Assembly (NCBI RefSeq): GCF_001424945.1
Contig: NZ_LMCW01000068.1
Coordinates: forward strand, 1,318 to 65,317
Length of the DNA stretch: 64,000 nucleotides
Origin: Rhizobium sp. Root1203
Lineage (GTDB): Bacteria; Pseudomonadota; Alphaproteobacteria; Rhizobiales; Rhizobiaceae
Direction of reading: 5' to 3'
Part shown: in pieces, positions 42,543 to 51,190 of the stretch
Layout: every line of letters begins with the position of its first letter
How positions within the stretch are numbered: position 1 is the first letter of the stretch
Made by a program: the position numbers and the translations under genes
Notes under the pieces: model-generated
Databases searched by the model: none
Told to the model about the DNA's origin: nothing
Seen by the model: the letters and a program-made list of their open reading frames with translations, nothing else

Positions 42543-42643
42543 TCCTTGCAATTTTCTTTGCAAGGATAGAAATCGCAGCAAGCAAACTTTCTGTCAAGGG
42601 CGCGTGCAAAAATCTTTGCCCCGACGCCATTCTTTGCAAGGAT
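42543..42643. promoter_or_regulatory. Repeated TTGCAAGGA operators upstream of the RpiR gene
   Basis: TCCTTGCAA (42543-42551) and TTGCAAGGA (42558-42566) form a perfect 9-bp inverted repeat with a 6-nt spacer. The 13-nt word TCTTTGCAAGGAT occurs twice, at 42555-42567 and 42631-42643. GCAAA/TTTGC forms another short inverted repeat at 42606-42619. The set fills the 120-bp gap to ureG and probably binds the RpiR regulator. Confidence 0.65.
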
Positions 42644-42656
42644 CCAATCTGGCGGA

Positions 42657-43268
42657 TCAGAGACCGCCGTGCTCCTTGAGAAAACTCACGATCGAGCCGA
42701 CGCCATCGCCGCGCTTCATGTCGGAAAACACGAACGGTCGCGCTTGGCGCATGCGCGTCGCATCACGGTCCATGACATCGAGATCAGCCCCGACATAGGG
42801 CGCAAGATCTTTCTTGTTGATGACGAGCAGATCCGACTTCGTGATGCCCGGCCCACCCTTGCGGGGGATTTCCTCGCCCTGGCAGACGGAGATCACGTAG
42901 ATCGTGATATCGGCAAGATCGGGAGAAAAGGTGGCAGCCAGGTTGTCCCCGCCCGACTCGATGAAGACGACGTCGAGATCCGGGATGCGCTCGTTGAGCC
43001 CGGCAATCGCCTGCAGGTTGATCGTCGCATCCTCGCGAATGGCGGTATGCGGGCAGCCGCCGGTCTCGACCCCCACGATACGGTCCGACGGCAGCGCCTG
43101 CATGCGCATCAGCGCCTCGGCATCCTCCGTCGTATAGATGTCGTTGGTGACGACGGCGACCGAATACTCGTCGCGCATCGCCTTGCAGAGCTTCTCGGTC
43201 AGTGCCGTCTTGCCGGAGCCGACCGGCCCCCCGATCCCGACCCGCAAAGGCCCGTTTGCTGATTTCAT
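42657..43268 (-). CDS. ureG: Urease accessory GTPase UreG
   Basis: This 203-residue SIMIBI-class GTPase has the P-loop GIGGPVGSGKTALTEKL, the Cys-Pro-His metal motif VETGGCPHTAIRED, VFIESGGDNLAATFSPDLAD and NKKDLAPYVGADL for guanine. It delivers nickel to apo-urease with UreDF. The start is ATG 43268; the open frame upstream to 43517 overlaps ureF and is not coding. It is the last gene of the urease cluster. Confidence 0.96.
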   Translation of the reverse strand: MKSANGPLRVGIGGPVGSGKTALTEKLCKAMRDEYSVAVVTNDIYTTEDAEALMRMQALPSDRIVGVETGGCPHTAIREDATINLQAIAGLNERIPDLDVVFIESGGDNLAATFSPDLADITIYVISVCQGEEIPRKGGPGITKSDLLVINKKDLAPYVGADLDVMDRDATRMRQARPFVFSDMKRGDGVGSIVSFLKEHGGL

Positions 43269-43374
43269 GTTCTGAACTCCAATCGAAAACGATGATAGCG
43301 CGGCGGCCGAAATGCGGCCACCGGCAAATGACGCAGGGCAGCGACGCGACGCCAGCCCTTCCGTACGGACGTCC

Positions 43375-44046
43375 TCACGATCGGAACAATCGCGTCGACT
43401 GGGTCTCGTGACGAAGCGACATGATGTCTGCCTGGATGGTCGCAGAGCCCAGATCGTCCAGTGTCGACGCGGCAGCACGCGGTGCCATCGCTGCGATATG
43501 TTCCTCGAGGCCGGCAAGGATTAGCACGCCATCCTTCTGACCTGCGACACCCAGTCGGATGCCGGCCGAAACGGCTTGTGAGACGTAGGCATGAAGGAAG
43601 GCGGCGATTGCCCTTTCGGAGGCAACACCATGTGCACCCGCTACGGCGCCGATCGCGACCGGATAGGCAACGGACCGCGGCAGCCGGTCGAACACGGCGT
43701 TCGGCCAGGCGCGCGCTGCCGTGAGAAACGCATCTCCGAGCAGCATCGTTTCCTGATGCCGCTCGCGCGAACCGGCAAGCGCCTCGGCAAGTTCGGCGAC
43801 CGCTACGAGCAAGGAGGCTTCGCGGTGGACGCGGTGACTTTCGGCCAGAAGAACGGCATCGTTCCAGACCGCACCGCGAGAGACCAATTCCATGGCCCAG
43901 TTCGCCAAGGATGGCGCATCGTGCACGAGACCGTCATGCACGGCGCGCTCCAGCCCGCCCGAATACGCAAACGAGCCGACGGGGAACGCCGGCGATAGCC
44001 ACGCCATCAACCGCAGCAAAGCCTGAAGGTCGCCGTTGTCCGTCAT
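43375..44046 (-). CDS. ureF: Urease accessory protein UreF
   Basis: This 223-residue all-helical protein carries the family opening LMAWLSPAFPVGSFAYSGGL and the conserved EHIAAMAPRAAAS near its end. UreF bridges UreD-urease and UreG during nickel insertion. It begins 6 nt after ureE and is followed by a 106-nt gap to ureG that holds no gene. Confidence 0.95.
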   Translation of the reverse strand: MTDNGDLQALLRLMAWLSPAFPVGSFAYSGGLERAVHDGLVHDAPSLANWAMELVSRGAVWNDAVLLAESHRVHREASLLVAVAELAEALAGSRERHQETMLLGDAFLTAARAWPNAVFDRLPRSVAYPVAIGAVAGAHGVASERAIAAFLHAYVSQAVSAGIRLGVAGQKDGVLILAGLEEHIAAMAPRAAASTLDDLGSATIQADIMSLRHETQSTRLFRS

Positions 44047-44052
44047 GGAAAC

Positions 44053-44538
44053 TCAGTCGTGCGAGTGGCTGTGATGACCATGATCGTGACCGTGCGCCTG
44101 GCTGCCGTGCGAATGATACGCGCCGCGTGCAGGCTGGAAAGGCTCGGAGACCTCGGCCACCGTCGCACCCAGTCCCTCCAGCATCGCGCGGATGACGTGG
44201 TCGCGCAGGATCAGGATGCGCTCGTCCTCGATCTGCGCTCCGAGATGCCGGTTGCCAAGATGCCAGGCGAGCTCGATCAGATGCACCCGATCCTTCCCCT
44301 TGATCTCGAAGAGCTTCTCGTCCGCAGCAACGATTTCGATCAGTTCCCCGTCCTCCAGCAACAACATGTCGCCACTGGCGAAAAGAACGGGCTCCTTGAG
44401 GTCGAGCATGACCATGTCGCCGTTTTCGAGATGCAGGAGCTTGCGGCGCAGGTGCCTCAGATCATGCGGCAGAACGACCTTGCCGGTGGGGTTGGAAGAC
44501 GGCGTGCCGGCTGGAAGATAGGAGGTAACGTGCTGCAT
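44053..44538 (-). CDS. ureE: Urease nickel metallochaperone UreE
   Basis: This 161-residue protein has an N-terminal peptide-binding domain (VVLPHDLRHLRRKLLHLENG) and the metal domain LAWHLGNRHLGAQIEDERIL, with the conserved histidine of the family. A His-rich tail (HSHGSQAHGHDHGHHSHSHD) binds additional nickel. The start is ATG 44538, where the fold begins. Confidence 0.95.
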   Translation of the reverse strand: MQHVTSYLPAGTPSSNPTGKVVLPHDLRHLRRKLLHLENGDMVMLDLKEPVLFASGDMLLLEDGELIEIVAADEKLFEIKGKDRVHLIELAWHLGNRHLGAQIEDERILILRDHVIRAMLEGLGATVAEVSEPFQPARGAYHSHGSQAHGHDHGHHSHSHD

Positions 44539-44617
44539 GACATGTCCATTTCGATTGAGACCCTGACCATGCAAAATAGGCCTTCGCTATGCAAGCGTCA
44601 AAGCATCGCAAACGCCT

Positions 44618-45475
44618 CTATCCTGCATTCTTCACGACCGTGGCGTAGTCGATCTCGATCGCTTGGGCGCTCTGGCTTTTTTCCGCCAGTTGCCGCCGTC
44701 GTTTGTGATGCAGGCCTTCGTCCTCATGCACCACGCGGTTGCGGCCAAGCGCCTTGGCGAGGTAAAGCGCCTTGTCGGCGGCGGAGTAGACGGCTTCCTT
44801 GGTCCGGCCTTCGGCGAACTCGGCGATGCCGGCGGAGACCGTAATATTCACCGCACATCCATCGACGACGATCGGCAGTTCGGCGAGCTGTGCGCAGACC
44901 AATCGGACTTGCGCGACGCGCTCCTCCTGAAGCGCGCCGACGACGATCGCTCCGAATTCTTCCCCGCCGAGCCGTGCCGCAACAGAACCGTCTCCAAACG
45001 ACGAGGCGAGCGCGGACGATACGGCAACGATCACCGCATCTCCGCAGGCGTGCCCAAACCGGTCGTTGATGGCCTTGAACCGGTCCACGTCGAAGATCGC
45101 AAGACAGGCTCCATCGCGGACATCGTCCAGGGCCTTGGTAAATGCACGTCGGTTAAGAAGCCCGGACAACGTGTCGGTGCGGCTCAATTGCTCAAATTGG
45201 GCGCGCGAAACGCTGAGTTGGTGCATGGCGTTGCCGGCCAGCAACGCAAGCGTTCCGGAGACCGTCCAGCCGACCAACCAGGAAAGTGCGACGCCGTAGA
45301 CGACAGCCTGCGCAAGCGAGACCGGCAGCATGCCCAGCAGATCCAAGAGTGGCAGAAGCACAGCGATTGCAGCCGATGAAAGCATCACCGCAAGAAAGCT
45401 CATCTTGAGGGCAAACGTGTAAATCGTACGGCGATTCTGAAAATCGCCAAGCTCTGCCTGGAGTGAAATTTTCAT
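44618..45475 (-). CDS. GGDEF diguanylate cyclase with N-terminal membrane helices
   Basis: This 285-residue protein has two membrane helices (about 25-80) followed by a GGDEF domain (about 100-265) whose active site reads GGEEF, competent for c-di-GMP synthesis. An RxxD-type inhibitory site is not evident. The start is ATG 45475, with AAGAAGG 8 nt upstream. It sits between ureC and ureE on the same strand, but gaps of 342 and 79 nt suggest its own promoter. No EAL domain is present. Confidence 0.9.
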   Translation of the reverse strand: MKISLQAELGDFQNRRTIYTFALKMSFLAVMLSSAAIAVLLPLLDLLGMLPVSLAQAVVYGVALSWLVGWTVSGTLALLAGNAMHQLSVSRAQFEQLSRTDTLSGLLNRRAFTKALDDVRDGACLAIFDVDRFKAINDRFGHACGDAVIVAVSSALASSFGDGSVAARLGGEEFGAIVVGALQEERVAQVRLVCAQLAELPIVVDGCAVNITVSAGIAEFAEGRTKEAVYSAADKALYLAKALGRNRVVHEDEGLHHKRRRQLAEKSQSAQAIEIDYATVVKNAG

Positions 45476-45817
45476 CCGAATCGACCTTCTTGCCCAGCGC
45501 CAAGCACATTGATTAGATATCAACCGCTGCCGAGTTCTTAAGTGAATCGCTAAGATTCGAACGAGTTCGGTGAATTGATCTTCAGCGGAAAGATGACTGA
45601 AAACGCTACGGTTCCAGAGCGGAATCAAATTCCCAGCACGAAAGCTCAAGTGACTGATTTAAAATGTATTTTCAGAATCAGTTTTTCCTGTTGTTTCATT
45701 GCGGACGCACCGCCCCAAGGTGGAACACAATTCCGTGAAATAACAACTTTAAGAGGATTTCGCTGAACGTGGTGTGCGAGGCGAGACTGGCGCATACGCG
45801 CCAGCCCCCTGCATCGC
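45476..45817. promoter_or_regulatory. 342-bp gap between the diguanylate cyclase gene and ureC
   Basis: This AT-richer gap should hold the diguanylate cyclase promoter. CTGGCGC (45787-45793) and GCGCCAG (45798-45804) form a 7-bp hairpin 14 nt beyond the ureC stop, possibly the end of the ureC transcript, although no T-run follows on the minus strand. I see no other gene or site. Confidence 0.5.
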
Positions 45818-47527
45818 CTAAAACAGAAAATACCGCTGCGCCATCGGCAGTACCGTGGCGGGCTCGCAGGTCAGGAGTTCTCCATCGGCGCGGACCTCGT
45901 AGGTCTCGGGATCAACCTCGATATGAGGGGTGAGATTGTTGTGGATCATCGACGCCTTGGAGATGCCGCCGCGGGTGTTCTTGACGGCCAGCAGCGTCTT
46001 GGCGACGCCGAGCCTCTGCTGCAATCCCGCGTCAAGCGACGCCTGCGAGACGAAGGTAACCGAAGAATTGGTGCGCAGCTTGCCGTAGGCGGCAAACATC
46101 GGCCGGTAGTGCATCGGCTGAGGCGTCGGGATCGAAGCATTCGGGTCGCCCATCGGTGCTGCCGCAATCGAGCCGCCGAGCAGGACCATCTCGGGCTTCA
46201 CGCCGAAAAACGCAGGCGACCAGAGCACGAGGTCGGCCCGCTTGCCCACCTCGATCGAGCCGATCTCATGGCTGAGGCCCTGGGCGATGGCCGGATTGAT
46301 CGTGTACTTGGCGATGTAGCGGCGCACACGAAAGTTGTCGTTTTCGCCCTTTTCTTCCTTCAGCCGACCGCGCTGACGTTTCATCTTGTCCGCCGTCTGC
46401 CAGGTGCGGATCGCCACTTCGCCGACGCGGCCCATGGCCTGGCTGTCGGACGAGATGATCGAGAATGCGCCGATATCGTGCAGGATGTCCTCGGCGGCGA
46501 TCGTCTCCTTGCGGATGCGGCTTTCGGCGAAGGCGATATCTTCCGGGATCGATGACGACAGGTGATGGCAGACCATGAGCATGTCGAGATGCTCGGCGAT
46601 GGTGTTGACCGTATAGGGCCGGGTCGGATTGGTGGAAGACGGGATGACGTTCGACTGGCCGCAGATCTTGATGATATCCGGCGCGTGACCGCCACCGGCG
46701 CCTTCCGTGTGGAAGGCATGGATCGTGCGGCCCTTGAGCGCGCCGATCGTATCTTCGACGAAGCCGCTCTCGTTCAGCGTATCGGTATGGATCATCACCT
46801 GGATATCGTATGCGTCGGCCACCGAAAGGCAGCAGTCGATCGCAGCCGGGGTGGTGCCCCAGTCCTCGTGCAGTTTCAGCGACGAAGCGCCGGCGAGCAC
46901 CATTTCTTCAAGTGCTGCGGGCAGCGAGGCATTGCCCTTGCCGGCAAGCGCGAGGTTCATCGGAAAGCCATCGAAGCTCTCGATCATCCGCTCGATGTGC
47001 CAGGCTCCGGTGCAGGTGGTGGCGAGCGTGCCATGCGCCGGACCCGTGCCGCCGCCCAGCATGCAGGTAACGCCCGACATCAGCGCTTCTTCGATCTGCT
47101 GGGGGCAGATGTAGTGGATATGCGCATCCATTCCACCCGCGGTGATAATCTTGCCCTCGCCGGCAATGGCCTCGGTCGATGGCCCGACGATGATGTTGAC
47201 GCACGGCTGCGTGTCCGGGTTGCCGGCTTTCCCGATCGCAGCGATACGGCCGTCCTTGAGGCCGATATCCGCCTTCACGATACCCGTATGATCGATGATG
47301 ACCACGTTGGTTATGACGGTATCCACCGCACCTGCCGCCCTCGTCGCCTGGCTCTGCCCCATGCCGTCCCGAATGACCTTGCCGCCTCCGAACTTCACCT
47401 CTTCCCCGTAGGTCGTGAAGTCCTTCTCTATCTCGATGAAGAGTTCCGTATCGGCAAGCCGGACCTTGTCGCCGACAGTTGGGCCGAACATGCCGGCATA
47501 AGCGGCGCGTGAAATCTTGTAAGGCAT
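45818..47527 (-). CDS. ureC: Urease alpha subunit UreC
   Basis: This 569-residue catalytic subunit splits urea to ammonia and carbamate with two nickel ions. H137 and H139 (DAHIHYICPQQ), the carbamylated Lys218 (SSLKLHEDWGTTP) and the active-site flap C320-H321 (MLMVCHHLSSS) are all present. Length and start are standard. It assembles with UreA and UreB in the cytoplasm. Confidence 0.98.
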   Translation of the reverse strand: MPYKISRAAYAGMFGPTVGDKVRLADTELFIEIEKDFTTYGEEVKFGGGKVIRDGMGQSQATRAAGAVDTVITNVVIIDHTGIVKADIGLKDGRIAAIGKAGNPDTQPCVNIIVGPSTEAIAGEGKIITAGGMDAHIHYICPQQIEEALMSGVTCMLGGGTGPAHGTLATTCTGAWHIERMIESFDGFPMNLALAGKGNASLPAALEEMVLAGASSLKLHEDWGTTPAAIDCCLSVADAYDIQVMIHTDTLNESGFVEDTIGALKGRTIHAFHTEGAGGGHAPDIIKICGQSNVIPSSTNPTRPYTVNTIAEHLDMLMVCHHLSSSIPEDIAFAESRIRKETIAAEDILHDIGAFSIISSDSQAMGRVGEVAIRTWQTADKMKRQRGRLKEEKGENDNFRVRRYIAKYTINPAIAQGLSHEIGSIEVGKRADLVLWSPAFFGVKPEMVLLGGSIAAAPMGDPNASIPTPQPMHYRPMFAAYGKLRTNSSVTFVSQASLDAGLQQRLGVAKTLLAVKNTRGGISKASMIHNNLTPHIEVDPETYEVRADGELLTCEPATVLPMAQRYFLF

Positions 47528-47530
47528 ATG

Positions 47531-48169
47531 TCAGGCTCCTTGGGAGGAAGAAAGGGAGGCAACCGCCGGAAACCGCGTAATGCGGCCCGCAGCGACATAA
47601 CTGTCGACGAGCTGCCTTTCGGCAGCAAAGGGATGCCACTCCCAGCCCGCATGGCCGAAGCCGGCAAGCGAGATGTGAACACCCGGAAATTTGTTCATGA
47701 CGTCTGCAATCACGATCAGGCCGCTGCTCGGCACGACGTACTGAGCGGGGTCGAACGCCGCCAGCGCAGCGTCGACGCTTTCATGAATCAGTTTGTCAAC
47801 AACCACATGCGCCTTGCCAGCATCGCCGCAGAAATCATTGAATTGACTCGTATAGTCGTCACAGAAATCGTCGAGCTCCGGATGGGAGGCGGCAAGCGGC
47901 GCGCGAAGGGCAGCGAATTTTTCGGGGTCGCGAACGCTCCAGATGGCCGTCGCCGCGCGCACGGCGGGATGCTCGGCCCATTCCGGGGATCCGAGCATCG
48001 CCTTGGCTGGGCGCCCTGTATTGCAGACTGCAACGACGTCCGTGCGGCCGGGGCTCGCCGCATACGATCGGCACTCGTTGAACCGGATGACGAAGTCGGC
48101 TGCAGCCACCGCGGCAGCTCCCGTCTCCCCGATGTCTCCATTGCCGATGATCATGATAGACTTCGCCAC
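47531..48169 (-). CDS. Sialyltransferase/GT29-like protein in the urease operon
   Basis: This 212-residue protein opens with SIMIIGNGDIGETGAAAVAA and then ADFVIRFNECRSYAASPGRT. This pattern (V-G-N-G, D-x-V-I-R-F-N, G-x-R-T-D) resembles the donor-binding L-motif of GT29 sialyltransferases. Later stretches include VVPSSGLIVIADVMNKFPGV and a final HPFAAERQLV, which could hold the catalytic histidine of the S/VS motifs. Homologues are often labelled urease operon accessory protein with no known role. It begins 1 nt after the stop of the preceding DUF1311 gene and ends 3 nt before ureC, so it is a true operon member. Confidence 0.7.
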   Translation of the reverse strand: MAKSIMIIGNGDIGETGAAAVAAADFVIRFNECRSYAASPGRTDVVAVCNTGRPAKAMLGSPEWAEHPAVRAATAIWSVRDPEKFAALRAPLAASHPELDDFCDDYTSQFNDFCGDAGKAHVVVDKLIHESVDAALAAFDPAQYVVPSSGLIVIADVMNKFPGVHISLAGFGHAGWEWHPFAAERQLVDSYVAAGRITRFPAVASLSSSQGA

Positions 48170-48170
48170 C

Positions 48171-48581
48171 TCAGTTGCTCATCGCATCTTCGAGCGTTTT
48201 CAGCTCTTTGGTTCGCGCATCGGTCACATCGGCGATGCATCCCGCAACCAGCATCGGCTCCATGGTGCCGCCGCGCGCCTGAAACCCCCGCGCCTCGCAT
48301 TCCGCATCCCGATACGCGATCCAGGCGCGTTGCGCCGTGACCAGTGCCTTCTCGGCGCCCTTCATGTCCCCATCCAGGTCAGCGTCCAAAGCGCCCATGG
48401 CGGCACGCGTCTTCTTGTACTGGACGTTCAGTGCCTTGTCGGCCGCGTCCTGACGTGCGCTCTCGCAGAATGTCATGTCGGACTGCGTCGTCGGTTTTTT
48501 GCAATCGACCTCCTGCGCGCTCGCGCTGCCGGCAAGAAGCAGCGCACAGATCCCCGCGGCAAAGTGCATTTCAAGGCGCAT
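48171..48581 (-). CDS. DUF1311/LprI-like secreted protein
   Basis: This 136-residue protein has a signal peptide (about 1-22, ending GSASA) and the LprI-type cysteine pattern: DCKKPTTQSDMTFCESARQD, then WIAYRDAECEARGF and MLVAGCIAD. LprI-like proteins include lysozyme inhibitors of the periplasm. It is in the urease operon between ureB (21-nt gap) and the GT29-like gene (1-nt gap). Its relation to urease is unknown. Confidence 0.82.
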   Translation of the reverse strand: MRLEMHFAAGICALLLAGSASAQEVDCKKPTTQSDMTFCESARQDAADKALNVQYKKTRAAMGALDADLDGDMKGAEKALVTAQRAWIAYRDAECEARGFQARGGTMEPMLVAGCIADVTDARTKELKTLEDAMSN

Positions 48582-48602
48582 CGTACCCTCCGGGTATTCT
48601 CT

Positions 48603-48908
48603 TTAGAGCTTGCCCATGACGAGCTGGCGGAAGCCGTAGACCTCGCGCTTGCCGGAGAGCGGAATGAGCGTCACCGAGCGCGTCTGCCCCGGCTCGAAGC
48701 GCACCGCGGTCCCGGCGGGAATATCCAGCCGCATGCCGTGTGCCTTCTCGCGGTCGAAGGAGAGACCGGCATTGGTTTCGCCAAAGTGATAGTGGCTGCC
48801 AACCTGCACCGGGCGGTCGCCCGTGTTCGACACCTCGAGCGTGATCGTCGGCGCGCCGGCGTTCAATTCGATGTCGCCGCTCGCGGCAATGATTTCGCCT
48901 GGGATCAT
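48603..48908 (-). CDS. ureB: Urease beta subunit UreB
   Basis: This 101-residue structural subunit has the conserved start MIPGEIIAASGDIELNAG and GDRPVQVGSHYHFGETNAGL, RGMRLDIPAGTAVRFEPG-like blocks. The start is ATG 48908; the frame upstream to 48941 overlaps the DUF1272 gene. Confidence 0.97.
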   Translation of the reverse strand: MIPGEIIAASGDIELNAGAPTITLEVSNTGDRPVQVGSHYHFGETNAGLSFDREKAHGMRLDIPAGTAVRFEPGQTRSVTLIPLSGKREVYGFRQLVMGKL

Positions 48909-48918
48909 GGTCTTCTCC

Positions 48919-49173
48919 TCACGCGGCCGTGCGGGGCACACAGCCCTCGGCCTTCAGGACACGTTTCGTCGATGCAGGGTATTTGACAAGCATCGCAGCC
49001 GGACGCACGGGCCGGCTCACCAGCTCGCCGCCGCAATTCGGGCAGGTGCCGCGCAGGACGCCATCGGCGCAACCCGCGCAGAACGTGCATTCGAACGTGC
49101 ACATCATGGCCTCGCGGCTATCGGGTGGCAGGTCCTTGTCGCAGCACTCGCAGTTGGGTCGGAGCTCCAGCAT
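48919..49173 (-). CDS. DUF1272 small zinc-ribbon-like protein
   Basis: This 84-residue protein is cysteine-rich: CECCDKDLPP, MCTFECTFCAGCADG and GTCPNCGGEL. This is the DUF1272 pattern of paired CxxC motifs likely to bind zinc. Its function is not established. It is embedded between ureA (7-nt gap) and ureB (10-nt gap) and should be translated with them. The tail after the metal motifs is basic. Confidence 0.85.
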   Translation of the reverse strand: MLELRPNCECCDKDLPPDSREAMMCTFECTFCAGCADGVLRGTCPNCGGELVSRPVRPAAMLVKYPASTKRVLKAEGCVPRTAA

Positions 49174-49180
49174 GTCGATC

Positions 49181-49483
49181 TCAGCGGATGGGTTCGTGCA
49201 CGGTGACGAGCTTCGTTCCGTCGGGAAACGTCGCCTCGACCTGTACGTCGTGGATCATCTCCGCAATGCCTTCCATCACCTGGTCGCGTCCGACGACGTG
49301 GGCACCGGCCTCCATCAACTCGGCGACCGGGCGGCCGTCCCGCGCACCCTCCACGACGAAATCGGAAATGAGCGCGATTGCCTCGGGATAGTTGAGCTTG
49401 ACGCCACGTTCCAGCCGCCGCCGGGCGACGATAGCCGCCATGGAAATCAACAGCTTGTCTTTTTCTCTCGGTGTGAGGTTCAT
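49181..49483 (-). CDS. ureA: Urease gamma subunit UreA
   Basis: This 100-residue structural subunit has the hallmark start MNLTPREKDKLLISMAAIVA and the conserved MEAGAHVVGRDQVMEGIAEM, HDVQVEATFPDGTKLVTVH-type end. The start is ATG 49483, 20 nt after the ureD stop. Confidence 0.97.
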   Translation of the reverse strand: MNLTPREKDKLLISMAAIVARRRLERGVKLNYPEAIALISDFVVEGARDGRPVAELMEAGAHVVGRDQVMEGIAEMIHDVQVEATFPDGTKLVTVHEPIR

Positions 49484-49503
49484 CGTGCATCCATCTGCTT
49501 GAA

Positions 49504-50325
49504 CTATAGATTCCAGACTTTCGGCACAGGCGCCCCGTTGCGCAAGGCGGAAATGATCGGGATCAGGATTTTTCTGAGAGCGAAGCCATCGGAGGCCGCA
49601 AGCCGGACGACGAGCTTCCCGTCCCAGGTGCTGGCGCCGCCCATATGGCCGTCGACCAAGGGTCGCACGGTGCCGAGATAGGCCTCTGCCGACGGCCCGA
49701 TGTAGAGCAGTGTCGCGAACGCAACCTTGCCGCCGAGGATCGCCTGTCCGCCGGCCAGCGCGGAGACCTTTCCCGAAAGGCAAAGGTCTTCTGCGTGGCA
49801 GAGCTTGCCTGCATTCCGGATGCGCCAGCGGTCGCGGAACAGACCGGTCTCCACCGCCTCACCCATCGCCTTGCGGCCGAGCAGGACGGCTTCGACCGCG
49901 AGGAACTCCGCACCCTCGCCAAGTTCGACATCGAGCCTGCGGAACAGCGACGAGCGGTCGAACAGAATGGTTTCCTGCGGCAGCCAGTCGACGCGCGCAT
50001 GGGCGCCGACCTTGATCGACGTCGTTACCTCGGCCGTTCCGGTTGACGCCTTGTAGATCTTTTCGCAGGCCTGGGTGGTCACGTCGATGCGCGTGTCGGG
50101 GCCGGCGGCGACGCTCCAGTTCATCCGATCGCCGCCCGTCAGGCCGCCGGCAGTATTGATGATGACAGCCTCCATGGAAGCGTCGAACGTATCCGGCAGC
50201 CGGATCTTGGCAGCGCCCTCCTGGTAGAGTTCCCGGATGCGCGTGCGTCCGCCAAGCGCGGTCGCAGCCAGATGCCCTCGTCCCTCGGCCCTCTGCGGCC
50301 TCGTGGCTGCGGCAGCGTTCGTCAT
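49504..50325 (-). CDS. ureD: Urease accessory protein UreD
   Basis: This 273-residue scaffold protein has SMEAVIINTAGGLTGGDRMN and the QETILFDRSSLFRRLDVELG block of the UreD/UreH family. It binds apo-urease and forms the UreDFG nickel-insertion complex. The start is ATG 50325; a longer frame to 50478 is not family-like. It is first in the urease operon, 168 nt from urtE, and the gap may hold a promoter that I cannot define. Confidence 0.95.
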   Translation of the reverse strand: MTNAAAATRPQRAEGRGHLAATALGGRTRIRELYQEGAAKIRLPDTFDASMEAVIINTAGGLTGGDRMNWSVAAGPDTRIDVTTQACEKIYKASTGTAEVTTSIKVGAHARVDWLPQETILFDRSSLFRRLDVELGEGAEFLAVEAVLLGRKAMGEAVETGLFRDRWRIRNAGKLCHAEDLCLSGKVSALAGGQAILGGKVAFATLLYIGPSAEAYLGTVRPLVDGHMGGASTWDGKLVVRLAASDGFALRKILIPIISALRNGAPVPKVWNL

Positions 50326-50493
50326 TCCATCCCCTCGCCGTCCCTCCGGTTTGCCCGGCTGTTCTCGTTCAATCCTGCAACCGATTGAAAGCAAGCAATT
50401 CTTATGCCGCTCGCAAGAGCAGCCACGCAACCGATCCACGCCGAAACACGCAGACCGATTTGCCTTGAAAAGCGGCAATTGCCGCCCGCGCGA

Positions 50494-51189
50494 TCAGACG
50501 GTCAGGTGACGGCGTGCCTCGGGCGTATCCAGCGTCTCGGCCAGTCCCTCGTGCACGATCTCGCCCCGGTCCATGATGTAGACGTAGTCGGCAAGCTCCC
50601 GGCAAAAATCGAGATACTGTTCGACCAGCAGGATCGCCATGCCGGTGCTGTCGCGCAGGTAGCGGATCGCCCGGCCGATATCCTTGATGATCGACGGCTG
50701 GATGCCCTCCGTCGGCTCGTCGAGGACGAGGATTTTCGGCCGCGTGACCATGGCCCGGCCGATCGCCAGTTGCTGTTGCTGCCCGCCCGAGAGGTCGCCG
50801 CCGCGGCGTCCCAGCATGGTTTGCAGCACTGGGAAGAGGCTGAAGATATCGTCGGGAATATTTTTGTCGCGCCGCCCGAGCGGTGCAAATCCCGTCTCCA
50901 GGTTTTCCTTGACGGTCAGCAATGGAAAGATCTCCCGGCCCTGGGGCACGTAGCCGATCCCCTGCTTGGCCCTTGCATAGGGCGGCAGGCCGTTGAGCTT
51001 CGTATCGTTGAATGCGACGGTCCCGCCGGACAACGGGTGCTGGCCGGTAACGGCGCGCAGAAGAGAACTCTTCCCCACGCCGTTACGCCCCAGCACGCAT
51101 GTGATCTTGCCCATCTCGGCCGTGATCGAGATGCCGCGAAGCGCCTGGGCGGCGCCGTAGTGCAGGTTTACGTTTTCGACTGTCAGCAT
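50494..51189 (-). CDS. urtE: Urea ABC transporter ATP-binding protein UrtE
   Basis: This 231-residue LivF-type ATPase has Walker A GRNGVGKSS, signature LSGGQQQQLAIGRAM and Walker B KILVLDEPTEGIQPSI. UrtE is distinguished from amino-acid LivF by its place after urtD and before urease genes. It starts 1 nt after urtD ends. The urease operon lies downstream, so imported urea is used at once. Confidence 0.94.
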   Translation of the reverse strand: MLTVENVNLHYGAAQALRGISITAEMGKITCVLGRNGVGKSSLLRAVTGQHPLSGGTVAFNDTKLNGLPPYARAKQGIGYVPQGREIFPLLTVKENLETGFAPLGRRDKNIPDDIFSLFPVLQTMLGRRGGDLSGGQQQQLAIGRAMVTRPKILVLDEPTEGIQPSIIKDIGRAIRYLRDSTGMAILLVEQYLDFCRELADYVYIMDRGEIVHEGLAETLDTPEARRHLTV

Positions 51190-51190
51190 C

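Noticed and set aside
45575..45766. Small plus-strand open frame upstream of the diguanylate cyclase
   Set aside because: It has no ribosome binding site, atypical composition and a position in the promoter region of the minus-strand gene.
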